Shown here piece by piece: positions 52,401 to 61,004 of a stretch of 64,000 bases of DNA (the first letter of the stretch is position 1; each line of letters starts with the position of its first letter). The notes under the pieces are model-generated. The model made no database searches. It was not told the DNA's origin and saw only the letters and a program-made list of their open reading frames with translations. The DNA comes from Caballeronia hypogeia (GTDB lineage: Bacteria > Pseudomonadota > Gammaproteobacteria > Burkholderiales > Burkholderiaceae). The DNA is taken from NCBI RefSeq assembly GCF_001544875.2, contig NZ_FCOA02000005.1:204461-268460 (forward strand), given 5' to 3'. A program made the position numbers and the translations under genes.

Positions 52401-52812
52401 GTCAAACTCGGAAGCGTTCGCCGCTCAGTCCGGCGCAGTCATTCAGATGGCCGCTCCTCGTATTGGCCCGCCCGATGTTTCCGTGGGCATCGAAATAACC
52501 GTTCGATTCGAGACGTCCGTGTAGTCGGTGTTCGTCGCGGGATCTATGGAGTTGATCTCGGCGCGCATGAGATCGTCGACGCCATCTCCCGAGCCGCCGT
52601 TGAGCCAGTCATAACCCCACGCATGCTTGTCGGCCCGGGCGTTAAGCGCGCGGGGAAGCTGATTCGACGCCCGCGACGGAATTGGAGAACACATCCCGCA
52701 TCCAGTATTGTGTGCGGTGTGGCGATGCGGCCAGCGTGGCCGACAGCGTCGGTCTGGTAAATTGACGGGTCTTAGGTATGATCGCGGTCTTTCATATGAG
52801 GAGATTGGACTG
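52401..52812. other. Region upstream of the HU gene
   Basis: This stretch between the operon hairpin and the HU gene has no intact gene. It includes a minus-strand gene-like tail (listed separately) and, close to HU, the hexamers TTGACG (52762-52767) and TATGAT (52777-52782). These are only 9 bases apart, so at most one belongs to a real promoter. GAGGAG at 52799-52804 is the HU ribosome site. Confidence 0.4.
52443..52650 (-). pseudogene. Possible 3' gene remnant
   Basis: On the minus strand this stretch ends in a stop at 52443 and shows high third-position G/C with protein-like composition (KHAWGYDWLNGGSGDGVDD, then DPATNTDYTDVSNRT). Upstream the frame stays open, but its composition is unlike protein and it runs into the HU gene on the other strand. 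It looks like the tail of a gene whose front has been lost. I do not recognise the family. Confidence 0.3.
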
Positions 52813-53091
52813 ATGAACAAGCAGGAACTGATTGATGCAGTGGCCGCCGAAGCCGGCTTGAGCAAGGTCGCCGCCGAAGACACGATCAACGCGGTGTTGA
52901 ACACGATTTCGAAAGCGGTCGCCGAGGGCGACGCCGTTCAGCTGATCGGCTTCGGATCGTTTGGAACCGGCGAGCGCTCCGCACGTACCGGCCGCAATCC
53001 GCAGACGGGTGAAGCCATCGAAATCGCGGCCGCCAAGACGGTCAAATTCACGGCAGGCAAGGCGTTCAAGGACGCCGTCAACCAGGCGTGA
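52813..53091 (+). CDS. HU-family DNA-binding protein
   Basis: This 92-residue HU/IHF-type nucleoid protein starts [18 protein letters not shown] and has the conserved GFGSF at about residues 46-50 and the DNA-arm region [14 protein letters not shown]. It ends in [14 protein letters not shown], all diagnostic of HU beta-type proteins. The start ATG 52813 has GAGGAG nine bases upstream. It is monocistronic with its own strong terminator. Burkholderiales carry several HU copies; this one is not beside lon, so it is probably an accessory paralogue and I give no gene symbol. Confidence 0.92.
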   Translation: MNKQELIDAVAAEAGLSKVAAEDTINAVLNTISKAVAEGDAVQLIGFGSFGTGERSARTGRNPQTGEAIEIAAAKTVKFTAGKAFKDAVNQA

Positions 53092-53096
53092 CAACA

Positions 53097-53148
53097 GGCG
53101 GCCCGGGGACGACGCATCGCGCGTCGTACCGGTCCGCCAGCTTTTTTT
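53097..53148 (+). terminator. Rho-independent terminator after the HU gene
   Basis: Outer arms GGCGG (53097-53101) and CCGCC (53134-53138) with inner arms CGACGC (53110-53115) and GCGTCG (53121-53126) form an interrupted stem. It is followed by a run of seven T at 53142-53148, six bases downstream of the HU stop. Confidence 0.85.
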
Positions 53149-53209
53149 GCTTACAACAAGCCTTCGTTCGGACCGTCAAGCAAGCTTCGTTCCGTGAATA
53201 ACGGCTGCG

Positions 53210-53992
53210 TCACCCCTGAAATCGCGCGTCTTCCGGCCGGAACCGGCACCCGAGCCGATATCTCGAACCCGGATGCACAAAGCGCGCGAAGGTCACCGCG
53301 ACACCATTCATCCAGGTGCGCCTGACGAGCGCGAGACACGGCTCCTCGGGACCGATTTCAAGCAGCCGCGCTTCGGAGCGCGTCGGCAGGCACGCATCGA
53401 CGACATGCTCGATCTCGTGCGCGGGCACGCTGGCCGACAGAAACTCCGAGGGCCGCAGGGCGTCGAAGTCCTGCTCCAGAAAATCCGGCACGGCCGCCGG
53501 ATTCACATAGCGATCTTCCAGCCGCACCGGCACGCCGTTTTCACGATGCACGCCGATCAGATGAAACACGGAAGAGCTGGGCGGCAGGCCGAGCGCATTG
53601 GAGACGGCGGGCGGTGCGCTTTCGCGTTGCGCGATCACGGTGTGGTAGTCGTATTCATGACCGCGAGCCCGAATCTCTTCGCCGATATGGGCGATCATCA
53701 GAAGCGTCGACTGCGGCTTCGCCTTCGCCACGAACGTGCCCACGCCCGAGTGCCGCGTGATCCAGCCTTCGCCGGTCAGCTCGCGCAGCGCGCGGTTGAT
53801 CGTCATGCGCGAAACGCCGAGCGACTCCACGAGACTCAGCTCGGACGGAATGCGGTCGCCGGGCATCCACGCGCCCGACTCGATCTTCCCGCGAATGAAA
53901 CTCTTGACCTGAGCGTAGCGCGCAAGCGGCGTGTCGGACTCGCCCGCGATGTCCGCGCTTGCGATGTGCTTCACCGTCGTCGGTGCCGACAT
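53210..53992 (-). CDS. GntR-family regulator, HutC subfamily
   Basis: This 260-residue regulator has an N-terminal GntR winged helix (about residues 22-90) with the signature GDRIPSELSLVESLGVSRMT and TRHSGVGTFVA. Its UTRA effector domain (about 105-250) has the RLEDRYVNPAAVPDFL and ACLPTRSEARLL patterns of histidine utilisation repressors. No hut catabolic gene is present, so the effector need not be urocanate. It starts at ATG 53992 with AAGGAG upstream. It is the last gene of the ABC transporter run. The GTATATAC sites at 57155 and 57299 fit its subfamily and are the likely targets. Confidence 0.88.
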   Translation of the reverse strand: MSAPTTVKHIASADIAGESDTPLARYAQVKSFIRGKIESGAWMPGDRIPSELSLVESLGVSRMTINRALRELTGEGWITRHSGVGTFVAKAKPQSTLLMIAHIGEEIRARGHEYDYHTVIAQRESAPPAVSNALGLPPSSSVFHLIGVHRENGVPVRLEDRYVNPAAVPDFLEQDFDALRPSEFLSASVPAHEIEHVVDACLPTRSEARLLEIGPEEPCLALVRRTWMNGVAVTFARFVHPGSRYRLGCRFRPEDARFQG

Positions 53993-54021
53993 GGCCTGAT
54001 CTCCTTTCGCTGCGCACGCCA

Positions 54022-54891
54022 TCACGCCTGTTCGTCTTGCGGACCTCGCGACCAGAACGCGTTGCGATCGAAATAGTTCTGCAGGAACTGCCGCAGGCGC
54101 GGATGCTTCGCATCGTGAAACACCTCGCGTGGCTTGCCCTGCACCGCAATGCGCCCCTGATCGATGAACACGACCTTGTCCGCCACCTGCGCGGCGAAAC
54201 CCATCTCGTGCGTGACGACGGCCATCGTCATGCCGTCGCGCGCGAGCTGCTTCATCACTTGCAGGACTTCACCGACGAGTTCGGGATCGAGCGCGGAAGT
54301 CGGTTCGTCGAAGAGCATGATGTGCGGTTCCATCGCCAGCGCGCGCGCGATCGCGACGCGCTGCTGCTGGCCGCCGGAAAGCTTCGCGGGATACGCATCG
54401 CCCTTGTGCGCGAGGCCCACGGTCTCGAGCATCTGCCCGGCGCGTGCGCGCGCCTCGTTGCGCGACAGTCGGCGTACGCGCAGCAGCGCCTCCATCACGT
54501 TGTCGAGCGCGCTCATGTGCGGCCACAGGTTGAACTGCTGAAACACCATGCCGACATTGCGCCGCACGCGGTTGATCTCGGCATTCGATGCGCGCACGCG
54601 CCGACCGTTGCGCGCGCCATAGCCGAGCAGCTCGCCTTCGATACGCACTTCGCCTTCGTCATAGGTTTCGAGCGCGGCGAGACAGCGCAGCAGCGTGCTC
54701 TTGCCCGATCCGGACGGGCCGATCACGCAGACCACTTCCGACTTGCCGATGTCGAGATCCACGCCGCGCAGCACTTCCGTTTCGTTGAAGCGCTTGTGCA
54801 GCCCGCGCACTTCCACGAGCGGCGCCGCGGGCGCATTCACGAAGACCGGAACCTCGCCGAGTTCGGAGGGAGAGAGCGGGGAATCGATCAT
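54022..54891 (-). CDS. Polar amino acid ABC transporter ATPase
   Basis: This 289-residue ATPase of the HisP/GlnQ type has Walker [10 protein letters not shown] at about residues 59-67, the Q-loop [11 protein letters not shown], the signature LSGGQQQR, Walker [13 protein letters not shown] and the H-loop VVTHEMGFA. It has an N-terminal extension of about 27 residues before the domain. The substrate class follows the family: polar or basic amino acids and opines. It lies 21 bases after the second permease gene and 29 before the regulator gene. Confidence 0.93.
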   Translation of the reverse strand: MIDSPLSPSELGEVPVFVNAPAAPLVEVRGLHKRFNETEVLRGVDLDIGKSEVVCVIGPSGSGKSTLLRCLAALETYDEGEVRIEGELLGYGARNGRRVRASNAEINRVRRNVGMVFQQFNLWPHMSALDNVMEALLRVRRLSRNEARARAGQMLETVGLAHKGDAYPAKLSGGQQQRVAIARALAMEPHIMLFDEPTSALDPELVGEVLQVMKQLARDGMTMAVVTHEMGFAAQVADKVVFIDQGRIAVQGKPREVFHDAKHPRLRQFLQNYFDRNAFWSRGPQDEQA

Positions 54892-54912
54892 GGCAGACGA
54901 GTCCAGGTACGT

Positions 54913-55575
54913 TCAGGCAAGAAAGCGGGTCACGCGCGTTTCGACCCACATCCCGGCGCGCGATGCGAGTTCGACGAGCACCAGATAGCAGACGCACAAC
55001 GCGAGCAGGGTTTCGACGAACGCGAAGGTCGCCGAGCCGATGCCCGTCAGCACGAACGTCAGTTCCGGCACGGTGACGATGGAGAGCACCGCCGTTTCCT
55101 TGCTGAGCACGATGATGAGATTGACCAGCGCGGGCACGATCAGCACGAGCATCTGAGGAATCTGGATGCGCCAGATTGCCTGCCAGTGCGTGAGTCCGAG
55201 ACAGGCCGCCGCTTCCAGATGACCGCGCGGCACCGCGCCGAAGCCCGAGCGGAAGACTTCGGCGAAATATGCGCCGCCATAGAGCCCGAGACCGACCACG
55301 CCCGCGGTGAGCGGCTCCAGCGTGATGCCGAACGAAGGTCCGCCGTAATACAGCAGAAAGAGCTGCACGAGAAACGGCGTGCCGCGAAACAGTTCGATAT
55401 AGACGCGCAGCGCGCCGCGCACCCATCGTCCGCAAAAGAGCTGCGCGAGCGCGATACAAAATCCGATGACGATGCCGAGCGCGACGCCCGCGACCCACGT
55501 GCCGAGCGTGGTGGCGAAACCCGCGCCGATAGCCGGAAGGTTGTGCGTGAGGATGGTGGGATCGAATTGCTGCAT
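54913..55575 (-). CDS. Amino acid ABC transporter permease (HisM/GlnP type)
   Basis: This 220-residue inner-membrane permease has about five segments and the EAA loop AAACLGLTHWQAIWRIQIPQ near residue 125. RGTPFLVQLFLLYYGGP in the middle is typical of the polar amino acid permease family. The other permease of the pair is encoded 10 bases upstream, so the transporter is a heterodimer. Charge and pocket residues do not reveal the substrate. Confidence 0.92.
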   Translation of the reverse strand: MQQFDPTILTHNLPAIGAGFATTLGTWVAGVALGIVIGFCIALAQLFCGRWVRGALRVYIELFRGTPFLVQLFLLYYGGPSFGITLEPLTAGVVGLGLYGGAYFAEVFRSGFGAVPRGHLEAAACLGLTHWQAIWRIQIPQMLVLIVPALVNLIIVLSKETAVLSIVTVPELTFVLTGIGSATFAFVETLLALCVCYLVLVELASRAGMWVETRVTRFLA

Positions 55576-55585
55576 GACGGCGTTC

Positions 55586-56236
55586 TCAGGCGAGCTGCAG
55601 GCGTTGTTCCGCGGCGTGCGCGGCCAGCGAGAGCGCGCCGCAGATCACGAAATAGATGAGCCCCGCGGCGGTATACGCTTCGAGCGGACGATAACTGCTT
55701 GCCGCGATGTTCTGCGCGGTGCGCGTGATTTCGGCCACGCCCACCACGGAGATCAGCGACGACGCCTTGATGAGCAGCACCATCTCGTTGACGAGCGAGG
55801 GCAGGGTGAGACGAAACGCCTGCGGCACCTGAATGCGGCGCAGCATGTCGAGCGGCGAGAGTCCGAGCATGCGCGCGGCTTCGAGCTGTCCTGGCGGGAT
55901 GCTCATGAAACCGCCACGCAAAATTTCGGCGACGTAAGACGCCGAGCAGAGCGCCACCGTACTGATGGCCGCGACGAGCGGCGGCACGTTGACGCCCACG
56001 AACGGCAGCAGGTAATACACGAGCAGCAGTTGCACCAGCATCGGCACGCCGCGAAAGAAGAACACGTACGCGCCGCCGGCCGTCTGCCATGCGCGGCTGG
56101 AAGACAGCCGCGCGGCGCACACCGCGACGGCCACGAAGAAGCCGATCAGCAAGCCCGCCAGCGATATGCCGACCGTGGCGAGCGCCGCGTGCAACAGAAG
56201 CGGCACGCCCTGAACGAACACATTGAAGCTGAACAT
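55586..56236 (-). CDS. Amino acid ABC transporter permease (HisQ/GlnP type)
   Basis: This 216-residue permease partner has the family marks FFRGVPMLVQLLLVYYLLP and the EAA loop AARMLGLSPLDMLRRIQVPQ, which docks to the ATPase. It has about five membrane segments. It follows the binding-protein gene by 37 bases and precedes the second permease by 10, giving the order binding protein, permease, permease, ATPase, regulator. Confidence 0.92.
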   Translation of the reverse strand: MFSFNVFVQGVPLLLHAALATVGISLAGLLIGFFVAVAVCAARLSSSRAWQTAGGAYVFFFRGVPMLVQLLLVYYLLPFVGVNVPPLVAAISTVALCSASYVAEILRGGFMSIPPGQLEAARMLGLSPLDMLRRIQVPQAFRLTLPSLVNEMVLLIKASSLISVVGVAEITRTAQNIAASSYRPLEAYTAAGLIYFVICGALSLAAHAAEQRLQLA

Positions 56237-56273
56237 GGCGATGGCCTTTCCGAAGAGCGCGCCGAAACGTCGC

Positions 56274-57101
56274 TCAGTAGTTCGGCGTGGGCAGCGTGGA
56301 AGGCACGTCCATCGCGACGCCGAACCACTTCTTCTGCAGGGTGGCGAGACGGCCGTCCTTGTTCACTTTCAGGAGCGCCGCATTGAACGCGTCGGCGAGC
56401 GGCTTGCTGTCCGCGTCCTTGCGCAGACAGTACGCGAAATACACCTTCGCGCCGAAGGGCGGCTGCACGACCGCGAACGTTTCAGGCCGTTGCTTCGCGA
56501 CATAGGCGATGTTGGTCATCGAGTTCGCCACAGCGACGATGCGCCCGGCCGCGAGATCCGCATAAGCCTGATTGTTGTCGATGTACTCACGCACTTCGGG
56601 CGGCTTCGGCAGCGTGGCGATGTAGGCCTTCATCTGGTCGAGCTGCGCCGAGCCCTTGCCGCCGCCGACGATCTTGCCCGACACATCCGCCGATTGCTTG
56701 ATGCTCGAATCGTTGGCGCGCTTGAGGAACGCGTCGGTGGCGTCCGCCACGGGAAGCGTGTACGTATAGCGCTCCATGCGCGCCTTGGTCACCGTGATCG
56801 GGCCGCCGACCATGTCGAACTTGCCCGCTTCGAGGCCGGGCAGAACGCTCGGCCACGGCAAGTCGATGAAGCGCACTTTCACGCCCAGTTCCTTGCCGAT
56901 CTCCGCGAAGAGGTCCTTGTTGAAACCCGACTGCTGACCGTTCTCCAGAAAGTCGAACGGCGCGAATTGCATCTCGGTGCCGACCACGAGCTCGCCGGCC
57001 TTCTTGACCTTGGCGAGTTGATCCTCGGCGTAAGCACAGGCGCTCGCGGCGCACAGCGCGACCATCAGCACATGTCGTTTCCAGCCTGCAAGCATCTTCA
57101 T
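56274..57101 (-). CDS. Polar amino acid-type periplasmic binding protein
   Basis: This 275-residue binding protein of the ABC transporter has a signal peptide (VLMVALCAASACAYA) and then the family opening KKAGELVVGTEMQFAPFDF. It also has FNKDLFAEIGKELGVKVRF and KFDMVGGPITVTKARMERY. The GGPITVT loop carries a proline where many amino acid binders have a threonine- or serine-rich loop, so the ligand may be unusual. The start is ATG 57101 with GGAG upstream. It is the first gene of its operon, 51 bases from the first GTATATAC operator. Confidence 0.9.
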   Translation of the reverse strand: MKMLAGWKRHVLMVALCAASACAYAEDQLAKVKKAGELVVGTEMQFAPFDFLENGQQSGFNKDLFAEIGKELGVKVRFIDLPWPSVLPGLEAGKFDMVGGPITVTKARMERYTYTLPVADATDAFLKRANDSSIKQSADVSGKIVGGGKGSAQLDQMKAYIATLPKPPEVREYIDNNQAYADLAAGRIVAVANSMTNIAYVAKQRPETFAVVQPPFGAKVYFAYCLRKDADSKPLADAFNAALLKVNKDGRLATLQKKWFGVAMDVPSTLPTPNY

Positions 57102-57151
57102 GAGACGTCTCCAAGGAGGCGCGCGCAGGGCGCGGAGGTCGTGCATTGGGC

Positions 57152-57165
57152 GCAGTATATACCGC
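57152..57165. promoter_or_regulatory. HutC-type operator 1 (GCAGTATATACCGC)
   Basis: The core GTATATAC at 57155-57162 fits the HutC-subfamily consensus GT-N-TA-N-AC exactly, and the outer GC pair extends the symmetry. It lies about 51 bases upstream of the binding-protein start on the minus strand, in a promoter position. Confidence 0.7.
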
Positions 57166-57295
57166 AGATTTTCGGGTACCCAAGCAAAAAAGAATCAGGG
57201 TTTCGACACATCGGGTTTCACCGGATGCGCAATGGAAGAAGCCGAGAAAACCCCTATGAAAAGGCGCTGCATTGCAGCTTGCATGCGATGAATTG

Positions 57296-57309
57296 GCGGT
57301 ATATACAAC
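57296..57309. promoter_or_regulatory. HutC-type operator 2 (GCGGTATATACAAC)
   Basis: This is a second GTATATAC core at 57299-57306, 144 bases from the first site centre to centre and 45 bases upstream of the oxygenase start. The flanks resemble those of site 1. Together the sites would let one GntR dimer type control both divergent operons. Confidence 0.7.
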
Positions 57310-57353
57310 CAGAAATCGTGCATGCCGCACGACCTGCCAGCGAGGAACCATCG

Positions 57354-58337
57354 ATGCCCGCTACCCGAATTCCCGTGATCGACTTCGCCGGCGTGCTGGA
57401 AGGCGATGCCGCCGCACTGGCCCGAGCGGGCCGCGAAATCCATGAAGCGTGCACCACCATAGGCTTCTTTTACATCGTGAATCATGGCGTGCCGCAGGCG
57501 GTGATCGACGCGGCGTCGCAAGCCGCGCGCACGTTCTTCGCGCATCCGGTGGAAACCAAGCGGCGCGCGGCGGTGAATCAGCGGCATCGCGGTTTCAATT
57601 CGCTCGGCGATGCGACCATGTATCAGGCCAAGAAGCCCGACTACAAGGAGTTCTTCAGCATCGGCCTCGAATTGCCGGAAGACGATCCGGATGTGCTCGC
57701 GGGACAGGCGCTGCGCGGACCGAACAACTGGCCCGATTTCATGCCCGAACTGCGGCCCGTGTTGTATCGCTATTACGAAGCGATCGGCGCATGCGGTTCG
57801 CATCTGTTGCGCGCGGTGGCGGCGAGTCTCGGTATCGACGAGCAGTTCTTCGCGGCGCGCTACGGCAAACGCATGCAACGCACGCAGATGGTCTACTACC
57901 CGCCGCAACCGCCTCAGTCCGACGAGGATCAGTTCGGCGTCGCACCGCACACGGACTACGGCTGCATCACGCTGTTGTGGCAGGACAACGTGGGCGGCCT
58001 GCAAGTGCGCGAGATCGCGAGCGGGACATGGATCGATGCGCCGCCCATACCGGGCAGCTTCGTCGTGAACGTGGGCGATCTGCTCGCGCGCTGGACCAAC
58101 GATCGCTTCAGGTCGACCTTGCATCGCGTGATCAATGCGTCGGGGCGCGAACGCTATTCGATCGCGACGTTCTACGATCCGACTTACGACGCCATCGTCG
58201 ATCCGGTCGATCTCGGCACGCCCGCCGGCGAGTCGCGTCACGCGCCGGTTGCGGCGGGCGACTACATTCTCGGACGCATCAACGACTCGATGGGTTATCG
58301 CAAGAAGCGCGCGGCAGAGCAGGGCTCGGCGGCATGA
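57354..58337 (+). CDS. 2-oxoglutarate/Fe(II)-dependent oxygenase, isopenicillin N synthase-like
   Basis: This 327-residue non-heme iron oxygenase has the N-terminal DIOX_N pattern RIPVIDFAGV and GFFYIVNHGVP. The iron ligands are in APHTDYGCITLL (His and Asp) and STLHRVIN (second His), and the cosubstrate-binding RYSIATFYDP carries the Arg and Ser. Such enzymes hydroxylate or desaturate small molecules, often amino acid derivatives. The start ATG 57354 follows a GAGGA site. The next gene overlaps its stop by 4 bases. Divergence from an amino acid transporter through shared operators suggests that it acts on the imported compound. Confidence 0.9.
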   Translation: MPATRIPVIDFAGVLEGDAAALARAGREIHEACTTIGFFYIVNHGVPQAVIDAASQAARTFFAHPVETKRRAAVNQRHRGFNSLGDATMYQAKKPDYKEFFSIGLELPEDDPDVLAGQALRGPNNWPDFMPELRPVLYRYYEAIGACGSHLLRAVAASLGIDEQFFAARYGKRMQRTQMVYYPPQPPQSDEDQFGVAPHTDYGCITLLWQDNVGGLQVREIASGTWIDAPPIPGSFVVNVGDLLARWTNDRFRSTLHRVINASGRERYSIATFYDPTYDAIVDPVDLGTPAGESRHAPVAAGDYILGRINDSMGYRKKRAAEQGSAA

Positions 58338-59737
58338 GCGGCGCATCGTCCGTGGTGCTCGAACGTGTCATTAGCGCGTTGCGTGAAGTGCTCGGCGATG
58401 ACGGCGTGCGCACCGGCGACGCCATCCCCGCCCACGCGATGACCGACTGGACCGGCTACACGCCCACACGTCCCGCCGCGCTGCTGTTGCCGCGCTCGAC
58501 CGATGAAGTCGCGCGCGCGCTCGCACTCTGCAACGAAGCGGGTGTGCATGTGGTGCCCCAAGGCGGCATGACGGGACTCGCGGGCGGCGCGATCGCCGCT
58601 GCCGATGAGATCGCGCTGTCGCTCGCGCGTTTCGCGGGCATCGATGAAATCGACATGGCCTCGGCCACGATGACCGTGCGCGCGGGCACGACATTGCAAG
58701 TCGCGCAGGAAGCCGCGAGCGCCGCTGGTTTCGAACTCGGGCTCGATCTCGGCGCGCGCGGCTCGTGTCAGATCGGCGGCAATCTGGCGACGAACGCGGG
58801 CGGCAATCGCGTGATCCAGTCGGGAACGGCGCGCGATCAGGTGTTAGGTCTCGAAGCGGTGCTCGCGAGCGGCGCGGTTCTGAGCTCGATGACGAAGATG
58901 ACGAAGAACAACACGGGTTACGACCTGAAGCAGTTGTTCATCGGTTCGGAAGGCACGCTCGGCATCATCACGCGTGCGGTTTTGCGGCTTCATCCACCGC
59001 GCGGAATCCGACATACGGCGCTCGTCGCGCTCGACGATTACGATGCGGCCGTGAAGCTGTTACGCACGTTGTCGGCGCGCTTCGGTAACGACATCGGCGC
59101 ATTCGAGATCATGTGGCCAGACTTCTTCGGCTTCGGCGTTGCGCTGACGGCGCAGGCGCGCTCGCCGTTCGCGCAGGCGCATCCGCTCTATGCGCTGATC
59201 GAGCATGCGGGACTCGACACGAACGATCAAGGCGAAGCCTTTTTTGCCGCGCTTGCACACGCGCTCGATACCGGTCTGGTGCGCGACGCGATCCTCGCGC
59301 AATCGGTGGCCGATGCGCGCGCGCTCTGGGCGGTGCGCGAATGCACCGCCGAGTTTCCGTCGCGCATGGACCCGGTCAACTTCGATGTGAGTCTGCCCAT
59401 TGGTTCGATCGGCGAATTCGTCGATAAGTGCCGCGCGGCGCTCGATGCGCGCTGGCCTTCGAACCGCTCGTATTACTTCGGGCATATCGGCGACTCGAAC
59501 CTGCATGTCACCGTGGATGGGCGTTCGGTTCCGGATGTCGCGCACGAAGACATTTACGCCTTCGTGTACGACATGCTGCAACCGTATGGCGGATCGGTTT
59601 CGGCGGAGCATGGCATCGGCTTGCTCAAGCGCGCGTATCTGCCGCTCTCGCGATCGCCCGACGAACTCGCGGCCATGCGTGCGATCAAGGCCGCGCTCGA
59701 TCCGAAGGGCGTTCTGAATCCGGGCAAGGTGATCTGA
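58334..59737 (+). CDS. FAD-binding oxidase, GlcD/D-2-hydroxyacid dehydrogenase type
   Basis: This 467-residue flavoprotein has the PCMH FAD-binding domain (VVPQGGMTGLAGG near residue 76, GNLATNAGGNRVI near 150, IGSEGTLGIIT near 208) and the C-terminal FAD-oxidase domain ending SAEHGIGLLKR and DPKGVLNPGKV. This group includes GlcD, D-lactate and D-2-hydroxyglutarate dehydrogenases, which pass electrons to quinone or an electron-transfer flavoprotein. The start ATG overlaps the oxygenase stop (ATGA), so the pair is translationally coupled. The likely role is oxidation of a 2-hydroxyacid formed from the oxygenase product. It converges on prpF. Confidence 0.9.
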   Translation: MSGASSVVLERVISALREVLGDDGVRTGDAIPAHAMTDWTGYTPTRPAALLLPRSTDEVARALALCNEAGVHVVPQGGMTGLAGGAIAAADEIALSLARFAGIDEIDMASATMTVRAGTTLQVAQEAASAAGFELGLDLGARGSCQIGGNLATNAGGNRVIQSGTARDQVLGLEAVLASGAVLSSMTKMTKNNTGYDLKQLFIGSEGTLGIITRAVLRLHPPRGIRHTALVALDDYDAAVKLLRTLSARFGNDIGAFEIMWPDFFGFGVALTAQARSPFAQAHPLYALIEHAGLDTNDQGEAFFAALAHALDTGLVRDAILAQSVADARALWAVRECTAEFPSRMDPVNFDVSLPIGSIGEFVDKCRAALDARWPSNRSYYFGHIGDSNLHVTVDGRSVPDVAHEDIYAFVYDMLQPYGGSVSAEHGIGLLKRAYLPLSRSPDELAAMRAIKAALDPKGVLNPGKVI

Positions 59738-59760
59738 GCCGTGCCCTCACGCTGAACGAC

Positions 59761-60954
59761 TCAATCCAGCACGACGGCCGGAACACGCACCCAGCCTTCC
59801 ATCAGCACGCGCGCGCTGCGGCTCATGATGGCTTTCTTCACCTGCCATTCGCCGTTCGCTTCGACCGCTTCGGCACCGACACGCAACGTGCCCGACGGAT
59901 GCCCGAAGCGCACCGACTGCCGCTCGCCGCCGCCCGCCGCGAGATTCACGAGCGTGCCCGGAATCGCCGCCGCCGTGCCGATCGCGACGGCCGCCGTGCC
60001 CATCATCGCGTGATGCAGCTTGCCCATCGACATCGCGCGCACGAGCACATCGACATCGTCCGCGCCGATGCGCTTGCCGCTCGATGCGACATACTCGGCG
60101 GGACGCGCGACGAACGCGATCTTCGGCGTGTGCTGACGCTTCGCTATTTCATCGAGGTTCTTGATGAGCCCCATGCGCAGCGCGCCGTAGGCGCGAATGG
60201 TCTCGAAGCGCTTCAATGCCGCGTCGTCGCCATTGATCGCGTCCTGCAACTCCGTGCCCGTGTAGCCGATGGCGTCCGCGTTCACGAAGATCGTCGGAAT
60301 GCCCGCGTTGATCATCGTCGCCTTGAAGGTGCCGATGCCGGGCACTTCGAGATCGTCGACGAGATTGCCCGTGGGGAACATCGAGCCTTCCGCGCCTTCT
60401 TCTTCCGCGGCCGGATCGAGAAACTCCAGTTGCACTTCGGCGGCGGGGAAGGTCACGCCGTCCAGCTCGAAATCGCCGGTTTCCTGCACGGAGCCATTGG
60501 TCATCGGCACATGCGCGATGATCGTCTTGCCGATGTTCGCCTGCCAGATGCGCACGGTCGCAATGCCGTTGTCCGGCACGCGTTCGGGATCGACGAGTCC
60601 GCCCGTGATCGCGAACGGTCCCACCGCCGCCGAGAGATTGCCGCAGTTGCCGCTCCAGTCGACGAACGGCTTGTCGATGGAAACCTGCCCGAACAGATAG
60701 TCGACGTCATGACCGGGCCGCGTGCTCTTCGAGACGATGACCGTCTTGCTCGTGCTCGAGGTCGCGCCGCCCATGCCGTCGATCTGCTTGCCATAGGGGT
60801 CCGGGCTGCCGATCACGCGCAAGAAAAGCGCGTCGCGCGCGGGACCGGGCACGCGCGCCGCTTCGGGCAAATCGTTCAGGCGAAAGAAAACGCCCTTGCT
60901 GGTGCCGCCTCGCATGTAGGTAGCGGCGATCTTGATCTGAGCTGCGTGTGCCAT
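59761..60954 (-). CDS. prpF: PrpF, 2-methylaconitate isomerase
   Basis: PrpF isomerises the 2-methylaconitate made by AcnD and is needed with AcnD to replace PrpD in the methylcitrate cycle of propionyl-CoA breakdown. The 397-residue protein has the PrpF opening TYMRGGTSKGVFFRLNDLP, VDWSGNCGNLSAAVGPFAI with the conserved cysteine, and NAGIPTIFVNADAIG. It starts 50 bases after acnD, as in many beta- and gammaproteobacteria. It is the last prp gene in this direction. Confidence 0.95.
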   Translation of the reverse strand: MAHAAQIKIAATYMRGGTSKGVFFRLNDLPEAARVPGPARDALFLRVIGSPDPYGKQIDGMGGATSSTSKTVIVSKSTRPGHDVDYLFGQVSIDKPFVDWSGNCGNLSAAVGPFAITGGLVDPERVPDNGIATVRIWQANIGKTIIAHVPMTNGSVQETGDFELDGVTFPAAEVQLEFLDPAAEEEGAEGSMFPTGNLVDDLEVPGIGTFKATMINAGIPTIFVNADAIGYTGTELQDAINGDDAALKRFETIRAYGALRMGLIKNLDEIAKRQHTPKIAFVARPAEYVASSGKRIGADDVDVLVRAMSMGKLHHAMMGTAAVAIGTAAAIPGTLVNLAAGGGERQSVRFGHPSGTLRVGAEAVEANGEWQVKKAIMSRSARVLMEGWVRVPAVVLD

Positions 60955-61004
60955 GTGATTCCTTGGTTAGAGAAGACGACGCGCCGCGCCGTCTCCGAGC
61001 GCTA

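Noticed and set aside
52762..52782. TTGACG and TATGAT as a promoter pair for the HU gene
   Set aside because: The spacer is only 9 bases, too short for a sigma-70 promoter.
53273..59611. Long plus-strand frames opposite the ABC transporter and regulator genes, and minus-strand frames opposite the oxygenase and oxidase
   Set aside because: They are antisense shadows with no motifs. The opposite strand carries complete families in operon order.
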